Of a stretch of DNA of 18,883 bases, positions 6,690-14,636 are shown piece by piece. A model generated the notes under the pieces. It worked only from the letters and a program-made list of their open reading frames with translations, did not search any database and had not been told where the DNA came from. Source of the DNA: Mesorhizobium sp. GTDB lineage: Bacteria > Pseudomonadota > Alphaproteobacteria > Rhizobiales > Rhizobiaceae. Position 1 is the first letter of the stretch. Each line of letters starts with the position of its first letter. The position numbers and the translations under genes are program-made. Location: assembly GCA_030698645.1 (NCBI GenBank), contig JAUYMV010000644.1:1-18883 (forward strand). Reading direction: 5' to 3'.

Positions 6690-7691
6690 ATGCGTTCCAG
6701 ACCCACGGCACTCGACAGACGCTGCTTTCTTGCCTTGGGCGGCGCGCTCTGCCTTGCAGGCGTCGCGCCTGCCCGCGCCACGGAGGCGTCCCCCCTGACT
6801 GGCTTGAACGGCGCGGCCTTCGGCACGCATTGGAGCATTTCGCTGCCGGCCGGAGCCGGCCTCTCCGGACTACGGTTACGTCTCGATGCGCTTCTGGCAG
6901 AGCTCGACCTTGCCTTCTCTCCGTGGCGGCCGGACAGCATCGTCGCCCGGTTCAATGCGGGCACGGCGCGCGACATGTCCGTCACGGAGGAGATCGCGGC
7001 GGTGACAGGCGCAGCCCTCCGGATCGCGGCGGCAAGCGGCGGCGCGTTCGACCCGACCGTCGGGCCGCTGGTCGCCCGCTGGGGTTTCGGCCCGATTCGG
7101 GCCGGCGGGACGCGGCCCGGAGGCTGGCTCAAGCTGGCGGCTGGAAACGGACATATCGCGAGGGCCGAAACGGACCTGACGCTCGACCTCTGCGGCATCG
7201 CCAAGGGACATGCGCTCGACCGCATGGTGGCGCTGCTGCACGATGCGGGTCACGAGCATTTCTTAATCGAGTTTGGCGGCGAACTCGCCGCGCGCGGTCG
7301 GCACCCGTCGGGCAGGGCCTGGCAGGTCGGCATCGAGACGCCGCTCCCCGGAACCGAGGAAATCGCCGGCGTGCTGCGGCTGGACGGCATGGCGGTCGCC
7401 ACGTCCGGGGACCTGGTCAACGGCTACGACGTTGGCCGCCGACGCTACAGCCACATCATTGATCCCACGACCGGCGAGCCGGTCGAGAGTGCGCTGGCCT
7501 CGGTATCGGTACTGACGGCGACCGCGCGGGAGGCCGATGGCTGGGCGACGGCGCTGATGTCGGCCGGGCAGGCCGGACCGGACCTCGCGCGCCGTCTGGA
7601 CATCGCGGCGCTGTTCCTCTTCCGCGACGGACCGGGTCTGCGCAGCGTCGCGACCGGGACCTTCCGGCGGCATTTCGACGAGGCTGTCTGA
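6690..7691 (+). CDS. apbE: FAD:protein FMN transferase
   Basis: ApbE cleaves FAD and attaches FMN to threonine in S/T-G-A-T motifs of exported or membrane proteins. The 333-residue product has a twin-arginine-like signal (DRRCFLALGGAL, then AxA near residue 30), GGAFDPTVGPLVARWGFG (118-134), LDLCGIAKGHALDR (165-178), FGGELAARG, ATSGDLVNGY (238-246) and YSHIIDPTTGEPV (253-265). CGGAGG precedes the ATG. In canonical operons ApbE modifies both NqrB and NqrC; here only NqrC has the acceptor motif, unless other targets lie outside the window. Its stop overlaps the nqrM start by one base. Confidence 0.95.
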   Translation: MRSRPTALDRRCFLALGGALCLAGVAPARATEASPLTGLNGAAFGTHWSISLPAGAGLSGLRLRLDALLAELDLAFSPWRPDSIVARFNAGTARDMSVTEEIAAVTGAALRIAAASGGAFDPTVGPLVARWGFGPIRAGGTRPGGWLKLAAGNGHIARAETDLTLDLCGIAKGHALDRMVALLHDAGHEHFLIEFGGELAARGRHPSGRAWQVGIETPLPGTEEIAGVLRLDGMAVATSGDLVNGYDVGRRRYSHIIDPTTGEPVESALASVSVLTATAREADGWATALMSAGQAGPDLARRLDIAALFLFRDGPGLRSVATGTFRRHFDEAV

Positions 7692-7858
7692 TGGAAGCGC
7701 TCCTTGCCGTCCTGATCGTCAGCCTCGCCGGCGTCGGCCTCGGCGTCGGCCTCATGCTCGGTCGCGGTGCGCCGCGCAGGAGCTGCGATGGCCTTGCATG
7801 CCTCGGCGGGACACGCTGCGAGGGCTGTCCCCATGCCGAACCGGAGCAGGCACAATGA
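7691..7858 (+). CDS. nqrM: NqrM, small membrane maturation factor for NQR
   Basis: This 55-residue protein has one N-terminal membrane helix (residues 3-24, rich in Leu, Val and Gly) followed by a four-cysteine segment: Cys32, Cys37, Cys43 and Cys46 (SCDGLACLGGTRCEGCPH). The layout and position after apbE match NqrM (DUF539), which is needed to assemble the Fe centre of NqrD/NqrE. ATG at 7691 overlaps the apbE stop, and its own stop overlaps the next ATG (ATGA), so translation is coupled both ways. It is easily missed because of its size. Confidence 0.9.
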   Translation: MEALLAVLIVSLAGVGLGVGLMLGRGAPRRSCDGLACLGGTRCEGCPHAEPEQAQ

Positions 7859-8274
7859 CGACCGATGCCGTCATCGAGCACATCATGCGGACCGATTTCC
7901 TCCGGCTGTCGCCTTCCATGCCGATCAGGGAAGCTGTGGCAGCCTTTGCGCGCGGGCGTGAGTCCGCTGCGCCGGTCATCGACGGGGACGGTGCCCTTGC
8001 CGGCATCCTGACCGAGAAGGACTGCTTCCGGCCGATGCTCAACGCCTGCTATTATCAGCAATGGGACGGCAGCGTTGCGGCCTTCATGACCCGCGACGTG
8101 AGGGCGCTCTCGGTCGACCTCGATCTCGTCTCGGCCGCGGAAGAGTTCCTGGCCCGGTCCCACCGGGTCTATCCCGTCCTGCGCGATGGCGAAATTGTCG
8201 GACTGCTGCACAGGTCGGACCTTTTCGCGGCCATCCTCGCACTCTCGGAACGTGGGGCGGTTTCGGCGGGCTGA
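7855..8274 (+). CDS. tandem CBS-domain protein
   Basis: This 139-residue soluble protein consists almost entirely of two CBS motifs. The first, about residues 5-62, has IMRTDFLRLSPSMPIREAVAAF and APVIDGDGALAGILTEKDC. The second, about 74-130, has FMTRDVRALSVDLDLVSAAEEF and YPVLRDGEIVGLLHRSDLF. CBS pairs bind adenosine nucleotides (AMP, ATP, NAD or similar) and act as energy sensors; the ligand cannot be read here. The ATG at 7855 lies inside the nqrM stop, placing it in the nqr operon, so a role in tuning NQR activity or assembly is plausible but inferred. A longer in-frame start at 7798 would overlap nqrM and adds non-CBS sequence. Confidence 0.88.
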   Translation: MTTDAVIEHIMRTDFLRLSPSMPIREAVAAFARGRESAAPVIDGDGALAGILTEKDCFRPMLNACYYQQWDGSVAAFMTRDVRALSVDLDLVSAAEEFLARSHRVYPVLRDGEIVGLLHRSDLFAAILALSERGAVSAG

Positions 8275-8374
8275 CCGGCTCAGTGAAGCAGCCCTTCGCC
8301 TGCGTGGACCCCGAGGTTCCTGCCGGATGTCCGGCTTCATTGGACGGGCTCAAAGCACGGGCCGACGCGGCCTT

Positions 8375-8397
8375 GAGGCGGACCGAAGGCCCGCCTC
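8375..8397. terminator. candidate bidirectional hairpin between convergent operons
   Basis: GAGGCGG (8375-8381) and CCGCCTC (8391-8397) form a perfect 7-bp stem with a nine-base loop. It lies between the CBS gene and the oppositely oriented aldehyde dehydrogenase. There is no T tract on either side, so it is not a textbook intrinsic terminator. Confidence 0.35.
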
Positions 8398-8423
8398 GCT
8401 AGGTCCGATCCCGCCGGCCGCCT

Positions 8424-9935
8424 CTACTCAACGTCGAAGGAGACGCCCTGGGCCAGGGGCAGCGCGTGGGAATAGTTCACCGTGTTGGTGGCGCGGCGCA
8501 TATAGGCCCGCCAGGCGTCCGATCCGCTCTCGCGGCCGCCGCCGGTTTCCTTCTCGCCGCCGAACGCGCCGCCGATCTCAGCTCCCGAGGTGCCGATGTT
8601 GACGTTCGCGATGCCGCAGTCGGACCCCTCCGCCGACAGGAAGCGCTCCGCCTCGCGCAGGTCGAGCGTGAAGATCGACGAGGACAGCCCCGCGCCGACC
8701 GCGTTGTGCGCCGCAATCGCCTCCTCGAGATCGCTGTAGCGCATCACATAGAGGATCGGCGCGAAGGTCTCTTCCAGGACCGGGCCGTCCTGCTCGGGCA
8801 TCTCGACGATTGCCGGTCGTGCATAATAGGCGTCCGCGTCGCGCGTCGCGAAACGCTCGCCGCCGGTCACCTTGCCGCCCAGCGATTTCGCCGCGGCCAG
8901 CGCCCTTTGCATGTTGTCGAAGGCCGCCTTGTCGATGAGCGGGCCGATCAGCGCCGACGTTTCCAGCGGGTTTCCGATCGAGACGCTCTCATAGGCCTTC
9001 CTCAGGCGGGGAACGAGGGACTCATAGACGCTGTCGTGCACGAACAGCCGCCGCATGGTCGTGCAGCGCTGGCCCGCCGTCCCCATCGCGCCGAAGGCGA
9101 TCGCGCGCAGCGCCATGTCGAGGTCCGCTGTCGGACAGACGATGCCGGCATTGTTGCCGCCGAGTTCGAGGATCGCGCGGGCGAACCGCTTCGCCAGGCG
9201 CGGGCCGACATCGCGCCCCATGCGGGTCGAGCCGGTGGCGGATACCAGGGCGACCTTTGGATGGTCGACAAGCACCTCGCCGATGGATCGGTCGCCTATG
9301 AGCACCTGGAGCAGCCCGTCCGGCGCATCGCCGAACCGCTTCAGCGCGCGGCCGAAGATCGCCTGGCACGCGAGGGCGGTCAGCGGCGTCTTTTCCGACG
9401 GCTTCCAGACGACGCTATCGCCGCAGACGAGGGCGAGCGCCGCGTTCCACGACCAGACGGCGACGGGGAAGTTGAAGGCCGAGATGACGCCGACGACGCC
9501 GAGCGGATGCCAGGTTTCCATCATGCGGTGCCCCGCTCGCTCGGTCGCGATGGTCAGACCGTAGAGCTGGCGCGACAGTCCGACCGCGAAGTCACAGATG
9601 TCGATCATCTCCTGCACCTCGCCGAGGCCTTCCGATGGGATCTTGCCGACCTCGATCGAGACCAGCCGGCCGAGATCCTGCTTCGAGGCGCGCAGTTCCT
9701 CGCCGAGCAGGCGCACCAGTTCGCCGCGCCGCGGCGGCGGCACGTTGCGCCAGACGCGGAACGCGGCGGCGGCGGCCTCGATCGCCTCGCCCGCATCGGC
9801 TGGCGAGATCGTCCTGAGGGAAGCGATCTGGGAACCGGAAACCGGGCTCCTGACTGTCATGTCGCCGCCCGAGAGCAGCCCGGCGTCGACGCCGAGGCGA
9901 ACGAGGATGCTGCTGGTTTCTTGCTTCAGGTCCAT
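8424..9935 (-). CDS. amaB: ALDH7-family aldehyde dehydrogenase (aminoadipate semialdehyde / piperideine-6-carboxylate dehydrogenase type)
   Basis: The enzyme oxidises L-2-aminoadipate 6-semialdehyde (in equilibrium with piperideine-6-carboxylate) to aminoadipate with NAD+ in lysine catabolism. The 503-residue protein has the ALDH fold with FNFP (154-157), WKPSEKTP, ELGGNN (Glu257) and the catalytic Cys291 in TAGQRCTTMRRLFVH. The C-terminal TSGAEIGGAFGGEKETGGGR, followed by ESGSDAWRAYMRRATNTVNY, is nearly the antiquitin (ALDH7A1) signature, which sets it apart from other ALDH groups. ATG at 9935 is preferred. The frame runs on to 10085, but that extension is Arg-rich and unlike the family. The ribosome site is weak. 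It stands alone, with no lysine-pathway neighbours. Family certain; exact substrate likely. Confidence 0.93.
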   Translation of the reverse strand: MDLKQETSSILVRLGVDAGLLSGGDMTVRSPVSGSQIASLRTISPADAGEAIEAAAAAFRVWRNVPPPRRGELVRLLGEELRASKQDLGRLVSIEVGKIPSEGLGEVQEMIDICDFAVGLSRQLYGLTIATERAGHRMMETWHPLGVVGVISAFNFPVAVWSWNAALALVCGDSVVWKPSEKTPLTALACQAIFGRALKRFGDAPDGLLQVLIGDRSIGEVLVDHPKVALVSATGSTRMGRDVGPRLAKRFARAILELGGNNAGIVCPTADLDMALRAIAFGAMGTAGQRCTTMRRLFVHDSVYESLVPRLRKAYESVSIGNPLETSALIGPLIDKAAFDNMQRALAAAKSLGGKVTGGERFATRDADAYYARPAIVEMPEQDGPVLEETFAPILYVMRYSDLEEAIAAHNAVGAGLSSSIFTLDLREAERFLSAEGSDCGIANVNIGTSGAEIGGAFGGEKETGGGRESGSDAWRAYMRRATNTVNYSHALPLAQGVSFDVE

Positions 9936-10268
9936 GATCGTGTCTTGCCTTTTTCGTTTCGTTCCGGTCCCGCGTCGATGCCGCGACTCACGCTCGGTCG
10001 GGTTGATCCGTCTTGGCGGCGCGGGGGGGCTCCGTTTGCCGGGCTGCATGCGCCGCTCGACATGACACGCCCTGTGTCGACCCAACCCATATTCGGCCCT
10101 GACGCTTCCGTCGAGTCGACCACGCCACGATCCGAAGCGGCGCGAAAGTTTGTCGAATTGTGCCGACCGGCTATCATGATCCGGCCGAGTTTGGCACTAT
10201 GCTACTGGCCTAGCAGGCGGCGCAGGCGCCGGTCGATCCGTGCATTTCGCGGCGGGAGAAACGGCGGA
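9936..10268. other. 333-base divergent intergenic region (amaB / lptB)
   Basis: No supportable gene is seen. The part near lptB holds a candidate promoter (10150-10177). A short inverted repeat, GACAC at 10064-10068 and GTGTC at 10074-10078, could be an operator for either gene, but five-base arms are weak evidence. A run of seven G lies at about 10023-10029. Confidence 0.4.
10150..10177 (+). promoter_or_regulatory. candidate housekeeping promoter for lptB
   Basis: TTGTCG (10150-10155) and TATCAT (10172-10177) are separated by 16 bases, resembling -35 and -10 elements. They lie about 90 bases upstream of the lptB start in non-coding DNA. The fit is moderate only. Confidence 0.35.
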
Positions 10269-11024
10269 GTGACGGAAGGTAGAGTGAACCAGACGGCTCC
10301 AGTCGCCAAGCTGAGCGGATTTCGGCTGCACAAGTCGTTCTCGGCGCGCGAGGTCGTCGCGGGCGTCGACCTGCATATCCGGCGCGGCGAAATCGTCGGC
10401 CTGCTCGGCGCGTCAGGATCTGGCAAATCCACGATCTTCAACATGATCGCCGGCCTGTTGCGGCCCGACGAGGGACAGATCGTCATCGACAGTCGCGACA
10501 TAACGAACGCCGGCATCGACGCCAGGGCGCGCCTCGGCATCGGCTATGTTCCCCAGTCTCCATCGCTGTTTCCCAAGCTGACGGCCGAGCAGAACCTGCG
10601 CATCGCGATCGAGGCGAGTGGCACGCGAGGCGCCGCCGTCGAGCCGGTCCTGACCGCGATCTGCAGGGCGTTCAACCTCGACGCGTTTCGACGCACCCGC
10701 CTGGCAAACCTCTCTGGCGGCCAGCGCAAATGGGTCGAGATCGCTTTCGCGATGTGCGGAAAGCCGCGATTCCTTCTCCTCGACGAGCCCTTTGCCGGCC
10801 TCGACCCGATCGCATCCAACCAGCTTTCCGCCTTCGTTTCGAGGCTCGCCAGGCTGGGCATCGGAATATTGCTGACCGACCACAATGTGCGCAATGCTCT
10901 GCAACTCGTCGAGCGCGCCTATGTGATCGACACCGGAATGATCATCGCATCGGGAAACTCCAGCGACATCGTCAATGACGATGATGTGCGAACTGTTTTC
11001 CTCGGCGACAAATTCGCGCTGTAG
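10269..11024 (+). CDS. lptB: LptB-type ABC transporter ATPase
   Basis: LptB is the cytoplasmic ATPase that, with LptF and LptG, extracts lipopolysaccharide from the inner membrane. The 251-residue protein has Walker A GASGSGKST (47-55), a Q-loop in YVPQSPSLFPKLTAEQNL, the signature LSGGQRKWVEIAF (148 on), Walker B FLLLDEPFAGLDP (168-180), an H-loop at His205 (TDHNVRNAL) and the C-terminal VFLGDKFAL that resembles the LptB ending YLGEDFRL. These details separate it from branched-chain amino acid ATPases. GTG at 10269 is used, with GGGAG ten bases upstream. GTG at 10284, behind GGAAGG, is nearly as good. The lptFG genes follow, supporting the assignment. It could be a paralogue of a housekeeping LptB elsewhere. 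Confidence 0.85.
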   Translation: MTEGRVNQTAPVAKLSGFRLHKSFSAREVVAGVDLHIRRGEIVGLLGASGSGKSTIFNMIAGLLRPDEGQIVIDSRDITNAGIDARARLGIGYVPQSPSLFPKLTAEQNLRIAIEASGTRGAAVEPVLTAICRAFNLDAFRRTRLANLSGGQRKWVEIAFAMCGKPRFLLLDEPFAGLDPIASNQLSAFVSRLARLGIGILLTDHNVRNALQLVERAYVIDTGMIIASGNSSDIVNDDDVRTVFLGDKFAL

Positions 11025-11053
11025 CGAAGTCACCGATACATTTGCTAGGAGAC

Positions 11054-11197
11054 ATGGATTCACGCGACCGGCCGGTACGCATCGACAGGAACGACATGGC
11101 GTCTGCGACAGCAGGAGGATACGCAGGGGAGCGGGCCGCTCGGAGTGGCCTCCGCTGCCTCGCACCCGGCGGCCGCAGGCACGGATCGCGACGCTGA
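11054..11197 (+). CDS. possible small leader ORF coupled to lptF
   Basis: ATG at 11054 follows AGGAG (11047-11051) at a spacing of two bases and opens 47 codons. The TGA stop at 11195-11197 shares its last base with the lptF ATG (TGATG). The predicted peptide (MDSRDRPVRIDRNDMASATA...) is Arg-rich with no recognisable domain. Third-position G+C is about 70% by hand count, lower than expected for genes here. It may be a translated leader that feeds ribosomes to lptF, which has no good site of its own, or it may be chance. Not assigned a function. Confidence 0.3.
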   Translation: MDSRDRPVRIDRNDMASATAGGYAGERAARSGLRCLAPGGRRHGSRR

Positions 11198-12381
11198 TGC
11201 GCTATGCCGGTGCGATCACGCTGTCGATCATCGTCCTCTTCGTCGCGATCTTCGCGACGCTGGTTTCTGTCTTCGCGATCGAAAAGCTCACCAACATCAT
11301 CGACATCTTCCTGCGCTTCAAGATCGAGCCGCGGATCCTGCTGTTGCTGTATGCGTCGATCCTGCCGGACGTGGCGGACTTCATCCTGCCCATTGCGGTT
11401 CTCATCGCCGTCTATGTCGTCGTCCTGCGCAAGCGGGAGGCGCGCGAATTCCTGGTTCTGTCAAGCGCCGGCGTCGGCCACAGGCATCTGCTGGTCGCTG
11501 GCTTCGGTTCGGCGGTGGTCGCCGTCGTGCTGTGCGGCGTGCTGTCCGGCTTCGTCAAGCCCTATGCCAGCCTGGCGTACCGTCAGCAATATGCGCAGGC
11601 CTTCGCCAACGCCTTGTCGAAGGGCATATCGGGCGGCCAGATCTACCGGCAGGAAGAGAACTTCATGTTCGTCTCCGCGCCGAGCGCGGGGGCGGCAAAG
11701 CAGATGCGCGTCTTCAGTTTCAAGGAGGAGCGTCTTGAGCGGCTCACCATTTCCGATTGCGCCGAACTGCGCGCGTTTGGCGAGCGCATCCTCGCCGATC
11801 TCTGCGATGCGCGCATCTATCTGTTCGGTGTCGACCCGCCTGGCGTCGACAATCGCCGACGCGACGCGTCGTCCCCGCCTTCCGACGTATCCGGCTGCCG
11901 GTTCTGCACGACCGAGACGGGCGATCTCGACGTCGCGCGCATTCAGATCGGACGCTCGTCGCTCGCCTTCGACATGAACACGCTGCTCGGGCAGGTCGCC
12001 GAGCCGCAGAGCCGCAACCGGTCCGTCGTCGATCTGCTCGGGATGCGCAATGGCGTCTTCCGTTCCGCCTCGGATGCGCGGCTGGCGGGAACCTACATTC
12101 TCCTCTCGCTGACATGCCTGCTCGCGGTCAGCATCGCGTTCGGCGCCGTCGCCGCGACGGCGCAACGCACCGGGCCGCTGGCGCTCGGCGGCGGGATCGC
12201 GCTGTTGATCGCCGCGATCGTCGCCGCCAGTTCCGGGATCCTGCTGATCGGGCCGGTCAGGAATCCGCTCTATTTCGCCGGATTGGTCGGCACGACTGCG
12301 CTGATCTGTGCCGGAACGATCGTATTCGTGGTCTACGCCTTTCATCGAAAACTCGTCACGCCGATGTTCATGCAGGCATGA
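11197..12381 (+). CDS. lptF: LptF/LptG-family permease (first copy)
   Basis: LptF is an inner-membrane permease half whose periplasmic jellyroll domain receives LPS for transfer to LptC/LptA. The 394-residue product shows the family layout: three N-terminal helices (about 4-28, 59-78, 97-118), a periplasmic domain of about 120-297, and three C-terminal helices (about 298-320, 328-350, 358-380). The segment FILPIAVLIAVYVVVLRKREAREF is typical of the family second helix and loop. A CxxC (CRFC, 234-237) lies in the periplasmic domain. ATG at 11197 is the only canonical start in a sensible place and has a poor ribosome site. The start may depend on coupling from the small ORF upstream. It overlaps lptG by four bases. 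LptF and LptG are hard to tell apart by eye, so the symbol is by gene order. Confidence 0.85.
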   Translation: MRYAGAITLSIIVLFVAIFATLVSVFAIEKLTNIIDIFLRFKIEPRILLLLYASILPDVADFILPIAVLIAVYVVVLRKREAREFLVLSSAGVGHRHLLVAGFGSAVVAVVLCGVLSGFVKPYASLAYRQQYAQAFANALSKGISGGQIYRQEENFMFVSAPSAGAAKQMRVFSFKEERLERLTISDCAELRAFGERILADLCDARIYLFGVDPPGVDNRRRDASSPPSDVSGCRFCTTETGDLDVARIQIGRSSLAFDMNTLLGQVAEPQSRNRSVVDLLGMRNGVFRSASDARLAGTYILLSLTCLLAVSIAFGAVAATAQRTGPLALGGGIALLIAAIVAASSGILLIGPVRNPLYFAGLVGTTALICAGTIVFVVYAFHRKLVTPMFMQA

Positions 12382-13598
12382 CACCGTTCCGCACCCTGTC
12401 TGCAACTGTGGCGCGTCACGTCAGGCGTTGGCCGCCACGTCTCGGCCTCTACGGCCGGGTCATGCTCTTCCACTATGTCTGGCACATCCAGATCGTTTTC
12501 CTTGCGCTTGTGGGGGCGGTAACCGCCATCAACATTTCGCCCGAGGTTGCCGGCGTCTGGGCCGGCGACGGGGCCGACGGCTATTGGACGAGCGTGGCGC
12601 GGTTGTCGGAATATGTCTTCTACCGGCTGCTGGACAATGGCTCGCAGGTGTTTCCGGTGGCATTCGTGCTGGGCATCGTCTGGGCCGAGGTGGCGCATGT
12701 GCACAGCGGCCGGCAGACCATGGTGCGCACCGCCGGAATGCCCTTCGAGCGCGCCGCGACCGCGCTTTTTCTCGTCGCGGGGCTTTCCGTTCCGGTGCAG
12801 TTCCTGATCGACAATGCGGTGCGGCCCTATGCCTTCATGAGCCTCAGCCTCAAGGGACTGGGCGAATATGGCTGGGCCTATGGACAGGAGCACGCGAAGC
12901 AGACCCGATGGCTGCCGTTCGACGGCGACATCGTGCAGTTGGAGGTAGGGGACGATCCCGAGCCGCGCATGTCGCATATTACATTCTACGAATTCTCGCG
13001 TGACGGCGATCTGCGGCGTCTGGTCGACGCGGAGGCGGCCGAGGCGCATCCCGACGGCGCGCTCACTCTGACCAACGCGCGCGCATGGGATTTCTCGCGC
13101 AGCCCGGCGGCGGCCGCCGACGAGACGGAGGTCATCGACATGGCGGCACGGTTCACCGAGCACGCCAGGCTCGACATGGATCTCGCCATCGCGCCGCTCT
13201 GGCTCGAGTATCGCGGGATCGCCGCGAAATACATTCCGCTCGCAGATCTCGCGCGCCTGGCGCGTGCAACCGGCGTGCCAGACAACGCGCCGCACTACGC
13301 GGTGTGGCTGAAGATCCGTTTCGCCCAGGCCTTCGCGCCCGGCCTGATCGCCGTGTGCCTCAGCGGAATTTTCTTCATTTTTCTGGATCGCTTCGGCCTG
13401 CGCATCGCGGCCGCGATCATGCTCTTGGCGGGCTATCTCGGTTTCACCGCGGTCCGCGTCATGGCGGTGGTCGCCGACCACGGCGTGTTGCCGGACTTGA
13501 TCGCCATCTGGTCGCTGCCGGCCCTTCTTGCGATCGCGGCAATCCTGCTGATCCGCTTCATCCGCCGCCGCGACCGATACTACGAACCGGGCGGCTGA
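12378..13598 (+). CDS. lptG: LptF/LptG-family permease (second copy)
   Basis: This is the second permease half of the LptB2FG-type complex. The 406-residue product has an Arg-rich cytoplasmic N-terminus, helices at about 28-50, 90-108 and 128-148, a soluble periplasmic domain of about 150-310 (containing WLPFDGDIVQLEV and MSHITFYEFSRDGDLRRLVD, like the family beta-strand repeats), and three C-terminal helices with IFFIFLDRFGLRIAAAIMLL. The length slightly exceeds the usual 360-390. ATG overlaps the lptF stop (ATGA). It ends 16 bases before the convergent lipid-kinase gene. Sequence similarity to textbook LptG is modest, so a specialised lipid substrate is possible but unproven. Confidence 0.82.
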   Translation: MTPFRTLSATVARHVRRWPPRLGLYGRVMLFHYVWHIQIVFLALVGAVTAINISPEVAGVWAGDGADGYWTSVARLSEYVFYRLLDNGSQVFPVAFVLGIVWAEVAHVHSGRQTMVRTAGMPFERAATALFLVAGLSVPVQFLIDNAVRPYAFMSLSLKGLGEYGWAYGQEHAKQTRWLPFDGDIVQLEVGDDPEPRMSHITFYEFSRDGDLRRLVDAEAAEAHPDGALTLTNARAWDFSRSPAAAADETEVIDMAARFTEHARLDMDLAIAPLWLEYRGIAAKYIPLADLARLARATGVPDNAPHYAVWLKIRFAQAFAPGLIAVCLSGIFFIFLDRFGLRIAAAIMLLAGYLGFTAVRVMAVVADHGVLPDLIAIWSLPALLAIAAILLIRFIRRRDRYYEPGG

Positions 13599-13603
13599 CC
13601 GCC
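13590..13603. terminator. short GC hairpin at convergent gene ends
   Basis: GGCGG (13590-13594) and CCGCC (13599-13603) pair around a four-base loop that includes the lptG stop codon. It lies at the junction of lptG and the opposing lipid-kinase gene. There is no T tract, so termination is only a suggestion. Confidence 0.25.
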
Positions 13604-13614
13604 GCGGCCGGCCC

Positions 13615-14547
13615 TCAGCAGCACAGCCGCAACGCCCTCGGCGCGATGTCGAACGTGGCGCCGAGCCTGCCCGGCGACTCGCCATCGATGTCCAGGAGAA
13701 CCGGGCCGGCTTCCTCGCCGATCGCCTCCACGCTGACGCGGCGCGCCCGCTCGATGGTGATGGACGGATGCTGGCGATGCCTGCCGCCATAAACCATCTG
13801 CAGATCGCGCAGCAGGATCAGCTTCGAGGTTGCGCGCAGCGTCACCACGTCGAACATCCCGTCATCCAGTTCCGCGTCGGGAGCTATCATAATGCCGCCG
13901 CCGAAATAACGTCCGATGGCCACAGCCACGACGGCGATCTCGCTGTCGACTGCCGGCCCGTCGTCCAGCCGTATGCGAACCGCCTGTGGGCGGTGCGCGA
14001 CGAATGCGCCGACGGTCGCGGCCAAAAAAAGCGCCTTGGTGGGCACGAACGGCGGACGGCGGGCGTTCAGCTTGCGGTCGATCGCACCGGAGATGCCGAA
14101 ACTGGCGATGTTGGCGAAGAGCCTGGACGTCTCCTGCCCGGAATCGTCCAGGAAGGAGACGCGGCCGAGATCTATTTCCCTCACCCCGCCGCCGCAGGCC
14201 TCGTCGATCATCGCGTCCATGCCCGATCGACGCATCAGGCTGCGGGTGAGATCGGAGCCGGTCCCGACCGTCACCATGCCGAGGGCGACGCGGCGCATGG
14301 CATCCGCCCCGGCGGCTGCGAGGCCGTTAACCGCCTCGTTGACGGTGCCGTCGCCGCCCACCGCGATGACCCGATCGGCCCCCCCGAGTACCGCGTCGCG
14401 GACGAGAGCGGTCGCATGCCCGGTCCATTCCGTTTCACGGTGATCGAAAGCGCCGAGCCGCTCGCGAAGCCTTGCGGCGACATGCGGCCAGGCGCGGCGT
14501 GCACGGCCACCGCCGGCCAACGGGTTGACCACTACGAATACGCTCAC
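13615..14547 (-). CDS. diacylglycerol-kinase-family lipid kinase (YegS/DgkB-like)
   Basis: The 310-residue protein has the DAGK catalytic fold: VVNPLAGGGRA (6-16), GGDGTVNEAVNG (64-75, the nucleotide-binding GGDGT), VTVGTGSDLTR (92-102), GGGIMIAPDAELDDGMFDV (216-234) and a C-terminal DIDGE (286-290). Members phosphorylate the hydroxyl of diacylglycerol, sphingoid or related lipids using ATP at the membrane face. The substrate cannot be predicted. GTG at 14547 has GGAGG four bases upstream, and the product starts right at the first beta strand. The frame stays open far upstream, but that part is a shadow of the glycosyltransferase gene. It lies 89 bases downstream of that gene on the same strand, a likely operon, and is convergent with lptG. 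Confidence 0.9.
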   Translation of the reverse strand: MSVFVVVNPLAGGGRARRAWPHVAARLRERLGAFDHRETEWTGHATALVRDAVLGGADRVIAVGGDGTVNEAVNGLAAAGADAMRRVALGMVTVGTGSDLTRSLMRRSGMDAMIDEACGGGVREIDLGRVSFLDDSGQETSRLFANIASFGISGAIDRKLNARRPPFVPTKALFLAATVGAFVAHRPQAVRIRLDDGPAVDSEIAVVAVAIGRYFGGGIMIAPDAELDDGMFDVVTLRATSKLILLRDLQMVYGGRHRQHPSITIERARRVSVEAIGEEAGPVLLDIDGESPGRLGATFDIAPRALRLCC

Positions 14548-14636
14548 CCCATCCTCCCCCGTGTCGCGTGGTGCGACGACATGACATAGCGGAGCGGATG
14601 CGTCGTCGGCAAACGGAAGTTCTCTCGCCCGTTGCC

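Noticed and set aside
10192..10206. TGGCAC resembling the -24 element of a sigma-54 promoter before lptB.
   Set aside because: The -12 GC expected after a five-base spacer is absent (TACT instead of TTGC).
8466..11024. Very long plus-strand open frame antisense to the aldehyde dehydrogenase and running into lptB.
   Set aside because: The part before 10269 is Arg/Asp-rich antisense shadow of a clear ALDH gene; only the lptB part shows family motifs.
14574..14608. Inverted repeat (CGACGAC / GTCGTCG) between the glycosyltransferase and lipid-kinase genes.
   Set aside because: The 21-base loop and low-complexity arms in GC-rich DNA make chance likely; no T tract follows.
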